A stretch of 64,000 nt of DNA from Mycobacterium sp. ACS1612 (GCF_001667505.1 NZ_LZHZ01000060.1:120936-184935), one strand, 5' to 3'; positions 53,326 through 62,107 are shown, counted from the stretch's first letter. A program made the numbers and translations. The notes: a model not told the origin generated them from the sequence alone.

Positions 53326-54057
53326 ATGACCCACCCAGTAACCCCCACGGCCACCGGCCTCCTTTCAGGCGGCGCGACGCGGAAACGGGCGCCGGTTGTC
53401 GAGCGCCCCGCACCGCTGCGCGAGGCGGTCTTCGAGGCTCTTGTCGAGATGATCATCACTCGCGAGTTGGAGCCCGGACAGCACTTGGTCGAGAAGGATC
53501 TGGCTGATGCCCTCGGGGTCAGCAGGCAGCCGGTCCGAGAAGCATTGCAGCGCATGCACACTGAAGGTTGGGTGGACCTGCGCCCCGCGCTCGGCGCATA
53601 TGTTCACATCCCCACTGAGTCGGAGGCAGATCAGCTTCTTGCCGCACGCAGCCTTCTCGAGGCGGAGTCGGCGAAGCTGGCCGCCGAGCACGCTACGCCC
53701 GACCAGATCGAGCACCTCTACGAGCTGCAACGCATCGGCGAGGAAGCGCTCGCCGTCGACGACGAGGAAGTGCTCGTCTCCGCCAACGCGAAGCTGCACA
53801 CCCACATCGTGACGATGTCGGCCAACAAAGTGCTCGCCGATCTACGGGCATCGGTCGAGCACCGCGTGCGGTGGTACTACCTGCCCATCGCCCAGGTGCG
53901 GTCGAAAGCCGCCTGGGAGGAGCACGCCGAGTTGATCGACGCGATCGCCAAGCGCGACGCCGGACGGGCCTGCGCCCTGATGCGGCTGCACACCGAGCGC
54001 ACCAGGGAGATCTACCAGGAACAGCGACGCCAAGAAGCGGCCAAGGGGAACGACTGA
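53326..54057 (+). CDS. GntR-family (FadR/FCD type) regulator 1
   Basis: A 243-residue regulator. The winged helix is complete (REAVFEALVEMIITRELEPG, VEKDLADALGVSRQPVREAL, TEGWVDLRPALGAYVH). The all-helical FCD effector domain has AKLHTHIVTMSANK, EEHAELIDAI and LMRLHTERTR, giving the His residues of the usual metal and ligand site. These domains bind carboxylic acids, so oxalate, glyoxylate or formate are reasonable effectors. The ATG at 53326 is chosen over 53269, which lies in the promoter. It is a close relative of the regulator at 60525 and converges with the transporter gene. Confidence 0.9.
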   Translation: MTHPVTPTATGLLSGGATRKRAPVVERPAPLREAVFEALVEMIITRELEPGQHLVEKDLADALGVSRQPVREALQRMHTEGWVDLRPALGAYVHIPTESEADQLLAARSLLEAESAKLAAEHATPDQIEHLYELQRIGEEALAVDDEEVLVSANAKLHTHIVTMSANKVLADLRASVEHRVRWYYLPIAQVRSKAAWEEHAELIDAIAKRDAGRACALMRLHTERTREIYQEQRRQEAAKGND

Positions 54058-54088
54058 TCGTTCGCCCTTGGCCGCCTTTCGACTTCGG

Positions 54089-55477
54089 TCAGTCGGCCAT
54101 CGTTGGTGTCAGCGACTTCTCGGCAGCCGATGAGCTCGGCCGCGCCGCAGGTACTCGGTCATGACCCGGCTGACGCAACAAGCATGCCAGTCCGGCCGAT
54201 ACCAAGGCGCTCGCCGCGGCAATCCAATAGGCGCCGGTGTAACCCCACGCGTCAATGACGCTGGCGCCCACGCCGATTCCGACGATCGAGCCCAACAGCT
54301 TGGAGCTGTACACCAGACCGTAGTTGCTGGCGTTGTTGTTCTCACCGAAGTAGTCAGGCGTAAGCGAGGCGAACATCGGGTAGAACGCGCCACCGCCGAA
54401 GCCGACCAGGAAGGCGAATGCCAGGAACGCGATCTCACTGTGGGCTTTGCCGGCGTACAGCAGACCGACCAGGGACAGTGCCTCGATCAACAGCACCACG
54501 AGCAGCGTCTGCTTGCGCCCGAATTTGTCTGACAGCCAACCAGTCACGGTGCGCCCCGTGCCGTTGATAACGGACAACACACCGGCCGACGATGCAGCGA
54601 TCAGTGGGCCGAAGCCGAGGTCCTTGGCGAAGGGCACCATGTAGCTGATGCCGAAAAGCGAGACACCGGCACTGATTCCGAGTGACAGCCACATCAGCGG
54701 CAACATGCCGGTCTTGATGGCCTCCATCGGCGTGTACTGCCGCACTGCAGGCGGATTCTTCTTCAAGCTGTCCGCGCCGGACTTGCTGTTCGCCCACTGC
54801 AGCGGGTCGATCTCCGACGGCCACCAGTTCTTCGGCGGGTCGCGGAAGAGCCAGCCGCACACGGCGCAGACGATCAGCATGTAGGCGGCCACCAGGTCGA
54901 GCACCCACACGTACGTGTTGGGGTGAAGTGCATAGCTGAAGATGAAGATGAACGGCACCGCGCCGTAGGCGAATCCACCGTTGACGAACCCGGTCTTGCC
55001 GCCACGCCGTTCCGGATACCACTTGCCGACGAGGTTGATGCAAGTGGCATAGACGAGGCCCGCGCCGATGCCGCCACATACCGCGAAGCCGAGGTAAGCC
55101 AGCACCAGGTTGCCCTGGGTGATGCTGACGAAACCGAGGGCCGAGAGAACCGCGCCGATGAGCATCGCGGCCCGGGCCGAAAGAATGCCCTTCTCGCGCA
55201 GCTTTCCGGCGGGGAAGGCGATGGCAGCTTGGAAGAACGCCCAGATCGACAGCAGCCAGAACGTTTCGCCCATGCTCCAGTGATGGGCTTCTCGGATGGC
55301 CTTCGCCGCGGCACCGTAGCCGTACTCGTACACGCTGACGGCAATCATGGCGGCCCAGGGCAGCCAGACCATCCACGCACGGGACCTGCCGAGCAGTTCC
55401 TGGTCGGTCTCCCCGACGCGGTACACCCGGCCGTTCGCGTCGGTGACCTCGCGATAACTTGCGAAAGTTGACGACAT
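54089..55477 (-). CDS. Oxalate/formate antiporter-family MFS transporter 1
   Basis: A 462-residue MFS protein with about 12 helices, of the OFA (OxlT-like) type. VYATCINLVGKWYPERRGG after helix 4 and the helix-8 and helix-11 charges are notable: Arg309 (NGTGRTVTGW) and Lys393 (VYSSKLLG) occupy the places of OxlT Arg272 and Lys355, which bind the dicarboxylate. A cytosolic N-tail (VYRVGETDQELLGRSRAW) precedes helix 1 and is shared with the other two transporters here. Downstream of frc 1 on the same strand, 237 bases away. Likely oxalate uptake or oxalate/formate exchange. Confidence 0.88.
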   Translation of the reverse strand: MSSTFASYREVTDANGRVYRVGETDQELLGRSRAWMVWLPWAAMIAVSVYEYGYGAAAKAIREAHHWSMGETFWLLSIWAFFQAAIAFPAGKLREKGILSARAAMLIGAVLSALGFVSITQGNLVLAYLGFAVCGGIGAGLVYATCINLVGKWYPERRGGKTGFVNGGFAYGAVPFIFIFSYALHPNTYVWVLDLVAAYMLIVCAVCGWLFRDPPKNWWPSEIDPLQWANSKSGADSLKKNPPAVRQYTPMEAIKTGMLPLMWLSLGISAGVSLFGISYMVPFAKDLGFGPLIAASSAGVLSVINGTGRTVTGWLSDKFGRKQTLLVVLLIEALSLVGLLYAGKAHSEIAFLAFAFLVGFGGGAFYPMFASLTPDYFGENNNASNYGLVYSSKLLGSIVGIGVGASVIDAWGYTGAYWIAAASALVSAGLACLLRQPGHDRVPAARPSSSAAEKSLTPTMAD

Positions 55478-55646
55478 GCTTGATTCTCTTTCTACGAATG
55501 GTTGAAGGCTCGCGCATCGAGGGGCGTCGCGTGGCGTTTTCGCGACAGAAGTCTCCAGCGCTTGCTTGGCTTCACTCGGGTGGCAGCCCTGTGAAGCAAT
55601 TGCGTACCGCCGCAGCGTTTTTCGTGGGCACGCGGTTCTTGACGTC

Positions 55647-55664
55647 GGCGGCGCAAGCGCCGCC
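55647..55664 (-). terminator. GC-rich hairpin between frc 1 and transporter 1
   Basis: GGCGGCGC (55647-55654) and GCGCCGCC (55657-55664) are perfect inverted arms, with practically a CAAG loop, about 50 bases after the frc 1 stop on the - strand. No T-run follows. It may attenuate read-through so that transporter 1 is expressed less than frc 1. The rest of 55478-55714 shows no gene or GCATAC site. Confidence 0.4.
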
Positions 55665-55714
55665 GCCCGGTTTATGGCATGACGGTTTTGTCCTTTCGTC
55701 GCAGAGCCAATGAC

Positions 55715-56992
55715 TCAGATGACGCCGGCGTTCCTGAACAGTTCGAGCTGTTCGGGCGTGTAGCCGAGCTCCGTGCAGATCTCGTCGGTGTGCTCACCGA
55801 GCAATGGCGAGCGGACGATGTCGACCGGCGAATCCGACAACCGGAGCGGAGAGCCGACGGTCTTGAACGCGCCACGCTGCGGGTGCTCGACCGCGACGAT
55901 CGCCCCGAGTTCGTTCAGCGTTTCGTCCTCGATCAGTTCCTTGGTGGAAAGCACCGGCCCGCAGGGGATGTTGATCGCGTTGAGCGCCTCGAGCGCCTCC
56001 CATTTGCTGTGCCGCTCCGACCAGTCCTCGATCAGCGCGAAGACCTTGTCGAGTTTGGGAAGCCGGTCCTCAGGCCGCGCCCAGTCCGGATGGTCGGACA
56101 GGTCGGGCCTGCCGATCAGCTCGGCCAGCGGCGCCCAGCCCTGCGGCTGCACGATCACATAGATGTAGTCGTTGGGTCCGCCGCCCCTGGTCTTGACCGC
56201 CCACCCCGGCTGGCCGCCGCCCGAGGCGTTGCCCGATCGGGGCACCTCGTCCCCGAAGCTCTGATTCGGGTACTCGAGAAGCGGCCCGCTGGTCAGCCGC
56301 TGTTGGTCTCGCAGCTTGACCCGGCACAGGTTCAGCACCGCCTCCTGCATCGCTACCTCAACGCGCTGCCCCCGACCGGTGTTCGTTCGCTGGTAGAGCG
56401 CGGCCAGAATGCCTGACACCAGATGGATTCCGGTGCCGGAGTCGCCGATCTGCGCACCGGTCGCCACAGGCGGGCCGTCCTCGAAACCCGTTGTGGCCAT
56501 CGAGCCACCCATCGCCTGGGCGATCACCTCGTAGGCCTTGTAATCGAAGTATTTACCGGGACCGAAGCCCTTGATGGACGCGTAGATCAGGCGTGGGTTG
56601 ATTTCACGCAGTCGTTCCCAGGTGAAGCCGAACCGGTCGACGACGCCGGGGCCGAAGTTCTCCACGAGGATGTCGACTCGAGACACCAGATCGGTGAAGA
56701 TCTGCTTGCCCTCCGCCGACTTCATGTTCAACGTGATGCTGCGCTTGTTGCAGTTGAGCATCGTGAAGTAAAGGCTGTCCGCGCCGGGGACGTCGCGGAG
56801 TTGGCTGCGCGTGACGTCACCGGTGCCGGGCGCTTCTAGCTTGATGACGTCTGCGCCCAGCCAGCCGAGCAGTTGGGTGGCCGACGGGCCCGACTGCACG
56901 TGCGTCATGTCGAGCACTCGGACGCCAGAGAGCGCCTTGCCTGTCGGCGGATCCGATTCCACCTCGTCGCTGACCGGAGGGACCTGAACCAT
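55715..56992 (-). CDS. frc: Formyl-CoA:oxalate CoA-transferase 1
   Basis: A 425-residue family III CoA-transferase of the Frc type, which moves CoA from formyl-CoA (or another donor) to oxalate. THVQSGPSATQ (Gln33), SLYFTMLNCNKRSITLNMKS, QIGDSGTGIH with catalytic Asp184, and the active-site glycine loop SGGGQPGW match the Oxalobacter formigenes enzyme. The N-terminal 20-residue extension is not seen in the second copy. Transcribed away from frc 2 across a 671-base divergent region. Confidence 0.92.
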   Translation of the reverse strand: MVQVPPVSDEVESDPPTGKALSGVRVLDMTHVQSGPSATQLLGWLGADVIKLEAPGTGDVTRSQLRDVPGADSLYFTMLNCNKRSITLNMKSAEGKQIFTDLVSRVDILVENFGPGVVDRFGFTWERLREINPRLIYASIKGFGPGKYFDYKAYEVIAQAMGGSMATTGFEDGPPVATGAQIGDSGTGIHLVSGILAALYQRTNTGRGQRVEVAMQEAVLNLCRVKLRDQQRLTSGPLLEYPNQSFGDEVPRSGNASGGGQPGWAVKTRGGGPNDYIYVIVQPQGWAPLAELIGRPDLSDHPDWARPEDRLPKLDKVFALIEDWSERHSKWEALEALNAINIPCGPVLSTKELIEDETLNELGAIVAVEHPQRGAFKTVGSPLRLSDSPVDIVRSPLLGEHTDEICTELGYTPEQLELFRNAGVI

Positions 56993-57052
56993 ATTCGGAG
57001 ACTTCCTAACTCGAGCCGGTTTGCTTTCTCAGGACGAGAAGCTGAGCCACAA

Positions 57053-57069
57053 GATTGCATACCGTATGA
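57053..57069. promoter_or_regulatory. GntR-type operator before frc 1
   Basis: GATTGCATACCGTATG (57053-57068), with GCATAC-C-GTATGA as palindromic core (57057-57069), 61-77 bases before the frc 1 ATG on the - strand. On that strand TACGGT could serve as a -10. The same core is perfect at 62142-62154. This is the shape usual for FadR/VanR-type GntR sites; the two GntR proteins nearby are the obvious candidates. Confidence 0.6.
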
Positions 57070-57435
57070 GGTAGACAACAGTGTGGTGGACGCAACACCG
57101 GTTGTCCAGCGATCAATCAGTACTCACAGACTTTCCTGTCAGGAAGCTGAAAACCCGCTTGCATGAAGCAGATCCACAGGAAATTCGACTGCCGCGCTGC
57201 ACCGCGCCGCGGCACCTCCCCTCGCCTATCCGGGCGAAGATGGCCAGTCGGGGCGCGATTCGTTAAAACACTGTCCCCCAATGGTTTACGCGATATTTGG
57301 CGAGAAACGATTGAGCCGGTGACGCGGTCCGGCAGCCGTGGCGAGAGCCCGCTGGCAGCGCCGAATCGGGCGGAGACTACGCGTTTGCTGGGGCCTAGGG
57401 AAGTACCACCAGGAAGTTGCCAGAAAACTCGGGGC
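57070..57435. other. Gene-free stretch of the divergent frc 1/frc 2 region
   Basis: Between the two operators (57070-57435) no convincing gene, long hairpin or RNA family is visible. Short reading frames here have no ribosome sites and no protein-like composition. The composition is less GC-rich than the coding flanks. Confidence 0.5.
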
Positions 57436-57468
57436 TTGCGCGCAGATTGTATGAGGTATACCGTACGC
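57436..57468 (+). promoter_or_regulatory. frc 2 promoter with overlapping GntR-like operator
   Basis: TTGCGC (57436-57441), 17 bases, then TACCGT (57459-57464) form a good promoter. The palindrome-like GTATAC-C-GTACGC (57456-57468) lies over the -10 and differs from GCATAC-N-GTATGC at two positions. A preceding GATTGTATGAGGTA (57445-57458) repeats TGAGGTA seen next to the frc 1 site. The start of transcription would be near 57471, giving a leader of about 190 bases. Confidence 0.5.
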
Positions 57469-57526
57469 CGTGTGATGTCCGTTACTTCCTGACGAGCCGA
57501 GTGACTGCCTTCACAACCACTAACGC

Positions 57527-57634
57527 ATGAGTATTCGAATCGCAGCGGGCGAACTGTGCCGGGTCCGGCAAGTGCTCACTGATCAACGTGCGGTTCCACC
57601 CCCGCGCGGGCTGTGTCTGCCGCGACGGCCGTAA
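57527..57634 (+). CDS. Possible 35-codon upstream reading frame in the frc 2 leader
   Basis: An ATG at 57527 opens 35 codons (start MSIRIAAGELCRVRQVLTDQ, end PPPRGLCLPRRP) closed by TAA at 57632, 29 bases before the frc 2 start. It is basic, with two Cys and several Pro and Arg codons, and would lie entirely within the predicted leader. There is no clear ribosome site. It could be a regulatory leader peptide or chance. Confidence 0.25.
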   Translation: MSIRIAAGELCRVRQVLTDQRAVPPPRGLCLPRRP

Positions 57635-57663
57635 ATCACAAACACCACTAAAAGGGGACTGTC

Positions 57664-58890
57664 TTGAGAAAGGCACTCGATGGCGTGCGCGTCCTGGATA
57701 TGACGCATGTCCAGTCCGGCCCATCGTGCACACAGATCCTCGCCTGGTTGGGCGCGGACGTCGTGAAACTCGAAGCACCGGCCGGCGATGTCACGCGCAA
57801 GCAGCTGCGGGACGTCCCCGGCGCGGACAGCCTCTACTTCACGATGCTGAACTGCAACAAGCGCAGCATCACGCTGAACATGAAGTCGGCGGAGGGCAAG
57901 CGGATCTTCACCGATCTGCTCCCTCGCTTCGACATCCTCGCCGAGAACTTCGGCCCTGGCGCCATCGAGCGGATGGGCTTCGGTTGGGAAGAATTGCAGC
58001 GCATCAACCCGCGGCTGATCTTCGCCTCCATCAAGGGCTTTGGCGACGGCCCGTACACCCATTACAAGGCCTACGAGGTGATTGCTCAGGCCATGGGCGG
58101 ATCCATGAGCACGACGGGGTTCGAAGACGGTCCACCGCTGGCCACCGGTGCGCAGATCGGCGATTCCGGCACCGGCATCCACACGGTGGCCGGCATCCTG
58201 GCCGCCCTGTACCAACGTGAGCACTCCGGTCGCGGACAGCGGGTGACGGTCGCGATGCAGCACGCGGTGTTGAACCTGTGCCGCGTCAAGCTGCGCGATC
58301 ACCAGCGGCTGGAACACGGACCGCTCGGTGAGTACCCCAACGACGACTTCGGCGACTGTGTTCCGCGATCGGGCAACGCCTCTGGCGGTGGCCAGCCCGG
58401 GTGGGCCGTGAAGTGCGCACCCGGCGGCCCCAATGACTACATCTACGTCGTCGTCCAGCCCGTCGGCTGGGAACCGATCGCGCATCTGATCGGCAGGCCG
58501 GAGCTGGTGACAGATCCGGAGTGGAGCACGCCGCAAGCGCGGCTGAACAAGTTGGACAAGATGTTCCAGCTCATCGAGGAGTGGACGATGGGCCTGGGCA
58601 AGTGGCGGGTGCTCGACCTACTGACCGAGCAGAACATCCCCTGCGGCCCAATCCTTTCCACCAAGGAGATCTTCGAGGACGCGTCGCTGGCGGCCAACGA
58701 GATGGTGGTCCGGGTCGATCATCCCGAGCGGGGCGAGTTCACCACGGTGGGCTGCCCGATCAAGCTATCCGACTCCCCCGTCGAAATCGTTCGCTCCCCT
58801 TTGCTGGGCGAGCACAACTCCGATATTTACGGCGAAGAGCTAGGGCTTGGCGGCCAGCTCACCGCGCTCAAGGCGAAGGGAGTCATCTAG
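57664..58890 (+). CDS. frc: Formyl-CoA:oxalate CoA-transferase 2
   Basis: A 408-residue Frc-type CoA-transferase, visibly very close to copy 1 (long identical stretches such as GADSLYFTMLNCNKRSITLN). Gln17 in THVQSGP has the same number as in the Oxalobacter enzyme; the catalytic Asp is 168 in QIGDSGTG, and SGGGQPGW forms the glycine loop. It starts with TTG at 57664 behind AAAAGGGGA. The transporter gene follows after 65 bases on the same strand, mirroring the order on the other side. Confidence 0.92.
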   Translation: MRKALDGVRVLDMTHVQSGPSCTQILAWLGADVVKLEAPAGDVTRKQLRDVPGADSLYFTMLNCNKRSITLNMKSAEGKRIFTDLLPRFDILAENFGPGAIERMGFGWEELQRINPRLIFASIKGFGDGPYTHYKAYEVIAQAMGGSMSTTGFEDGPPLATGAQIGDSGTGIHTVAGILAALYQREHSGRGQRVTVAMQHAVLNLCRVKLRDHQRLEHGPLGEYPNDDFGDCVPRSGNASGGGQPGWAVKCAPGGPNDYIYVVVQPVGWEPIAHLIGRPELVTDPEWSTPQARLNKLDKMFQLIEEWTMGLGKWRVLDLLTEQNIPCGPILSTKEIFEDASLAANEMVVRVDHPERGEFTTVGCPIKLSDSPVEIVRSPLLGEHNSDIYGEELGLGGQLTALKAKGVI

Positions 58891-58955
58891 CGATTCCGCC
58901 ACATGAAAAGCAGACAGTCGGCAGTATACAGAGACGAAGAGGAGATTCGACACGC

Positions 58956-60344
58956 ATGAACGCGTCAGCTCAGCCGACATACCGCGAGGTAGTCGACGAT
59001 AACGGCAGGGTGTACCGGGTCGGTGAGACCGACCGCGACATCCTGGGACGGTCACGGGCCTGGATGGTGTGGCTCCCGTGGATCGCGATGATGGCCGTCA
59101 GCTCGTCCGAGTACGCCTTCACCTCCGCGGAGGACACGCTGTCGGAGGCGCACAACTGGCACGGCGGCCACATCTTCTGGTTGCTCGGCGTCTGGGTGAT
59201 GTTCCAGGCGGCGGTGGCGTTCCCGGTCGGTCAGATGCGGGAGAGCGGCAAGCTCTCGGCGCGCGCGGCGATGATGCTGGGTGCGGTGGGGGCTCTGCTC
59301 GGATACCTGTCGCTGGCCTATGCCCCGCATGTCCTGCTGGCCTACCTGGGCTTCGGTTTGTTCGGTGGCGGCGGCGCCGGCTTCGTCTACGCCACCTGCA
59401 TCAACATGGTGGGCAAGTGGTATCCGGAACGTAAGGGCGGCAAGACCGGCTTCGTCAACGGCGGATTCGCCTATGGTTCGGTGCCTTTCATCTTCCTGTT
59501 CACCAGCTACATGGACCTGGAGAACTACGAGGGCATCCTGCTGGCCGTCGGCCTCTTCCTGGCCGGTGTGGTCGCGCTGTGCGGCTTCTTCTTCATCGAC
59601 CCACCGAAGAACTGGTGGCCGCCGCACGTTGATCCGCTGAAGGTCAACGACGATCCGAAGATCCGTCGCGCGCTGGCCAAGAACCCGCCGGCGGTCCGGC
59701 AGTACACACCGATGGAGGCCATCAAGACCGGCATCTTGCCGCTGATGTGGTTCGTCCTGCTGTGCACCGCGGGCATCAACATCTTCGGTATCGCCATGCA
59801 GGTGCCGTTCGGCAAGGAGATGGGCTTCGCAGGCGGCATCGTGGCCCTGGCCATGAGCTTCAAGGCGATAGTTAACGGCACCGGCCGCGGCGTCATCGGC
59901 TGGATCTCGGACCGGGTGGGCCGCAGGGACACGCTGATCATCGTGTGCGTGGTGCTGGGCCTGGCCCAGTTCGCCGTGTACTTCTCCGGGTCGATCGGCA
60001 GCATGCCGCTGTTCCTGCTCGCGTCCATGGTGTCCGGCTTCGGCGGCGGAGCGATCTTCCCGCTGTTCGCGGCCATGACCGCCGACTACTTCGGTGAGAA
60101 CAACAACGCCACCAACTACGGCCTGGTCTACAGCTCGAAGCTGGTGTCCGGTCTGGTCGGGTCCGGACTGGGCGCGGTCGTGGTGGACAGTTGGGGTTAC
60201 GGCGCCGCATTCGGGATCGCGGGTTCGGTCGGCATCGCTTGCGCCTTCCTGTCGATCCTGCTGCGTCAGCCCAAGCTCAAGGAATCCACACCGACGCGGC
60301 CCGGCGATCCGACGCAGTCCGAGAAGGTGCTCGCAGTCGACTAG
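58956..60344 (+). CDS. Oxalate/formate antiporter-family MFS transporter 2
   Basis: A 462-residue MFS protein, close paralogue of transporter 1, with about 12 helices. It shares the N-tail (NGRVYRVGETDRDILGRSRA), VYATCINMVGKWYPERKGG, DPPKNWWP and the loop NPPAVRQYTPMEAIKTG. Arg311 (NGTGRGVIGW) and Lys395 (VYSSKLVSG) match the substrate-binding charges of OxlT. The ATG follows AGAGGAGA. It is the second gene of the frc 2 operon and is followed by a strong terminator, so the GntR 2 gene is transcribed separately. Confidence 0.88.
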   Translation: MNASAQPTYREVVDDNGRVYRVGETDRDILGRSRAWMVWLPWIAMMAVSSSEYAFTSAEDTLSEAHNWHGGHIFWLLGVWVMFQAAVAFPVGQMRESGKLSARAAMMLGAVGALLGYLSLAYAPHVLLAYLGFGLFGGGGAGFVYATCINMVGKWYPERKGGKTGFVNGGFAYGSVPFIFLFTSYMDLENYEGILLAVGLFLAGVVALCGFFFIDPPKNWWPPHVDPLKVNDDPKIRRALAKNPPAVRQYTPMEAIKTGILPLMWFVLLCTAGINIFGIAMQVPFGKEMGFAGGIVALAMSFKAIVNGTGRGVIGWISDRVGRRDTLIIVCVVLGLAQFAVYFSGSIGSMPLFLLASMVSGFGGGAIFPLFAAMTADYFGENNNATNYGLVYSSKLVSGLVGSGLGAVVVDSWGYGAAFGIAGSVGIACAFLSILLRQPKLKESTPTRPGDPTQSEKVLAVD

Positions 60345-60357
60345 CCGGCTGCTTACA

Positions 60358-60414
60358 CAGAACACCCCGGGTGAGGAGGAGTCCGGATCGGACGTCCGCA
60401 CCCGGGGTGTTCTG
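60358..60414 (+). terminator. Strong hairpin terminator after transporter 2
   Basis: CAGAACACCCCGGGTG (60358-60373) and CACCCGGGGTGTTCTG (60399-60414) are perfect 16-bp inverted arms with a 25-base loop, 14 bases after the stop codon. The descending arm ends in GTTCTGTTG, a weak U-rich tail. It separates the frc 2 operon from the GntR 2 gene. Confidence 0.75.
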
Positions 60415-60463
60415 TTGCCGCGGATCAAGTACCCGTTGGGCGAGTCGCGGCGAACGGAGTTTA

Positions 60464-60471
60464 TTGCATAC
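60464..60471 (+). promoter_or_regulatory. GntR-type half-site before regulator 2
   Basis: TTGCATAC at 60464-60471 is an exact half of the GCATAC palindromes at 57053 and 62142; the other half (GAAAGC) is degenerate. It lies about 55 bases before the regulator start and may allow weak autoregulation. Confidence 0.4.
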
Positions 60472-60524
60472 GAAAGCCTGTAATCTGTGCCGGCAGGACC
60501 ACAACCTGGTTGGAGGAATGCGCG

Positions 60525-61238
60525 ATGTCACTTCCCACTCCGCGAAAGCGCGCCCACACGTTGAGCGACGCCGCTGCACGGCGAGTACAGCGCCCCGCGC
60601 CTCTGCGCCAGGCCGTCTACGACGCGATCGTGGATCTGATCGTGCAGGGCACGCTTCAGCGCGGGCAGCATCTGGTGGAGAACGAACTGGCCGAGTACCT
60701 CGGTGTCAGCAGGCAACCGGTGCGGGAGGCGCTGCAGCGATTGCAGACGGACGGTTGGATCGATCTGAGGCCCGCTCAGGGCGCATTCGTGCACACGCCC
60801 TCCGAGGACGAGGTGGACCAGCTGCTGGGCGTCCGTACGGTCCTCGAAACCTATTCGGCGCGACTGGCCGCCGAGAACGCCACGCCGGAAGACGTCAACC
60901 GGCTGTGGGAGTTGCAACAAGACGGCCTGAACGCGCTCGCCGCCAACGATTCGGAGGCCTTGGTCGAGGCGAACGTCAACCTACACGCCGCGATCACCGA
61001 GATCGCGGGAAACGTGGTGCTGGCCAAGCACATTGGCCTGGTCGAACGACGATGGCACTGGTATTACCTGCCGATCGCGCAGCCGCGCGGGCAGGCGGCC
61101 TGGACCGAGCATGCCGAACTGATCAAGGCGATCGCCGCCGGTGACGCCGACCTGGCCAGCAGCATCATGCAGCGCCACACCGAGCACACTCAGCAGGTGT
61201 ATCACGATCAGCGGCAGGCCAAATCAGAGGCTGAGTAG
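60525..61238 (+). CDS. GntR-family (FadR/FCD type) regulator 2
   Basis: A 237-residue paralogue of regulator 1. The winged helix (RQAVYDAIVDLIVQGTLQRG, VENELAEYLGVSRQPVREAL) and the FCD domain (NVNLHAAITEIAGN, TEHAELIKAIAAG, IMQRHTEHTQ) are complete. The DNA-recognition stretch LGVSRQPVREAL is identical to that of regulator 1, so both may bind the same GCATAC-type sites while sensing different ligands. The ATG at 60525 follows TTGGAGGAATGCGCG. It ends 15 bases inside the convergent fdhD gene. Confidence 0.9.
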   Translation: MSLPTPRKRAHTLSDAAARRVQRPAPLRQAVYDAIVDLIVQGTLQRGQHLVENELAEYLGVSRQPVREALQRLQTDGWIDLRPAQGAFVHTPSEDEVDQLLGVRTVLETYSARLAAENATPEDVNRLWELQQDGLNALAANDSEALVEANVNLHAAITEIAGNVVLAKHIGLVERRWHWYYLPIAQPRGQAAWTEHAELIKAIAAGDADLASSIMQRHTEHTQQVYHDQRQAKSEAE

Positions 61239-62075
61239 CTCCTCGGCCTCGTCCGCGCGGACCCGGTCAGCGCCGGAGTAGATGTTCATCGACGACCCGC
61301 GCAGGAACCCGATCAACGTCAGCCCCATCTCTCTGGCCAGATCGACCGCGAGCGAAGACGGCGCGGATACTGCTGCCAGAGCAGGGATTCCGGCCATCAC
61401 GGCCTTCTGCACCAGTTCGAACGAGGCGCGCCCGCTGACCATCAGCGTGGTGCCGGTCAGAGGCAACCGCCGATCGTCGAATGCCCACCCGATGACCTTG
61501 TCCACCGCGTTGTGCCGCCCGACATCCTCCCGCACGCACAGCAGTTCACCCGTCGAGTCGAACAGCGCCGCCGCGTGCAGTCCGCCGGTGCGGTCGAAGA
61601 CGCGCTGCGCAGACCGCAGCTTGTCCGGCAGCGTGGCGATCGTGTCGGCGTTGAGCCGCAACGGATCATCGGCCACCCGCCACCTGCTGATGGTGCGCAC
61701 CGCATCGAGGCTGGCCTTGCCGCACAGGCCGCACGAGGAGGTGGTGTAGAAGTTGCGCTCGACGGAGACGTCGGGCAACGGGACGCCGGCGGCGAGCACC
61801 ACGTCGAGCACGTTGTAGGTGTTGGCCCCGTCCGCGGTGGCACCCGCGCAGTAGCGAATCGCGGCGACGTCCGACTCGGTGGCCACCACGCCCTCGCTGA
61901 CCAGGAATCCGCGCGCGAGGTCGAAGTCGTTGCCGGGCGTGCGCATCGTCACCGTCAGCGGTCGGCCGGACACCCGTATCTCCAGCGGTTCTTCGGCGGC
62001 CAGCGAGTCGGGCCTGGCGCTGGCCACCCCATCGGCGACGCGGACGATGCGATATCTGCTGGTTACCCGCCCCAT
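61224..62075 (-). CDS. fdhD: Formate dehydrogenase accessory sulfurtransferase FdhD
   Basis: A 283-residue protein that transfers sulfur from a cysteine desulfurase to the molybdenum cofactor of formate dehydrogenase, without which the enzyme is inactive. SSCGLCGKASLDA contains the CxxC pair, and CVREDVGRHNAVDKVIGWA and TLMVSGRASFELVQKA are family signatures. The ATG at 62075 gives the usual length; earlier in-frame codons extend into the regulatory gap. It is divergent from transporter 3 with a perfect GCATAC palindrome between them. No formate dehydrogenase gene is in the window. Confidence 0.94.
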   Translation of the reverse strand: MGRVTSRYRIVRVADGVASARPDSLAAEEPLEIRVSGRPLTVTMRTPGNDFDLARGFLVSEGVVATESDVAAIRYCAGATADGANTYNVLDVVLAAGVPLPDVSVERNFYTTSSCGLCGKASLDAVRTISRWRVADDPLRLNADTIATLPDKLRSAQRVFDRTGGLHAAALFDSTGELLCVREDVGRHNAVDKVIGWAFDDRRLPLTGTTLMVSGRASFELVQKAVMAGIPALAAVSAPSSLAVDLAREMGLTLIGFLRGSSMNIYSGADRVRADEAEELLSL

Positions 62076-62107
62076 GACGGCGCTCCATTCTCGGTTTGAA
62101 CTAACGG

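Noticed and set aside
55459..55713. 84-codon frame between transporter 1 and frc 1
   Set aside because: It overlaps the transporter start on the other strand, has no ribosome site or domain, and contains the hairpin at 55647-55664.
57343..57365. GAGAG followed by GCGCCGAA, resembling the start of a glycine riboswitch
   Set aside because: The downstream CUCUCAGG-type element and the purine-rich linker are missing, so the aptamer cannot form. Probably chance.
56873..57492. Several short + strand frames across the frc 1 start and the divergent region
   Set aside because: They overlap frc 1 coding sequence and the operators, and have no protein-like pattern.
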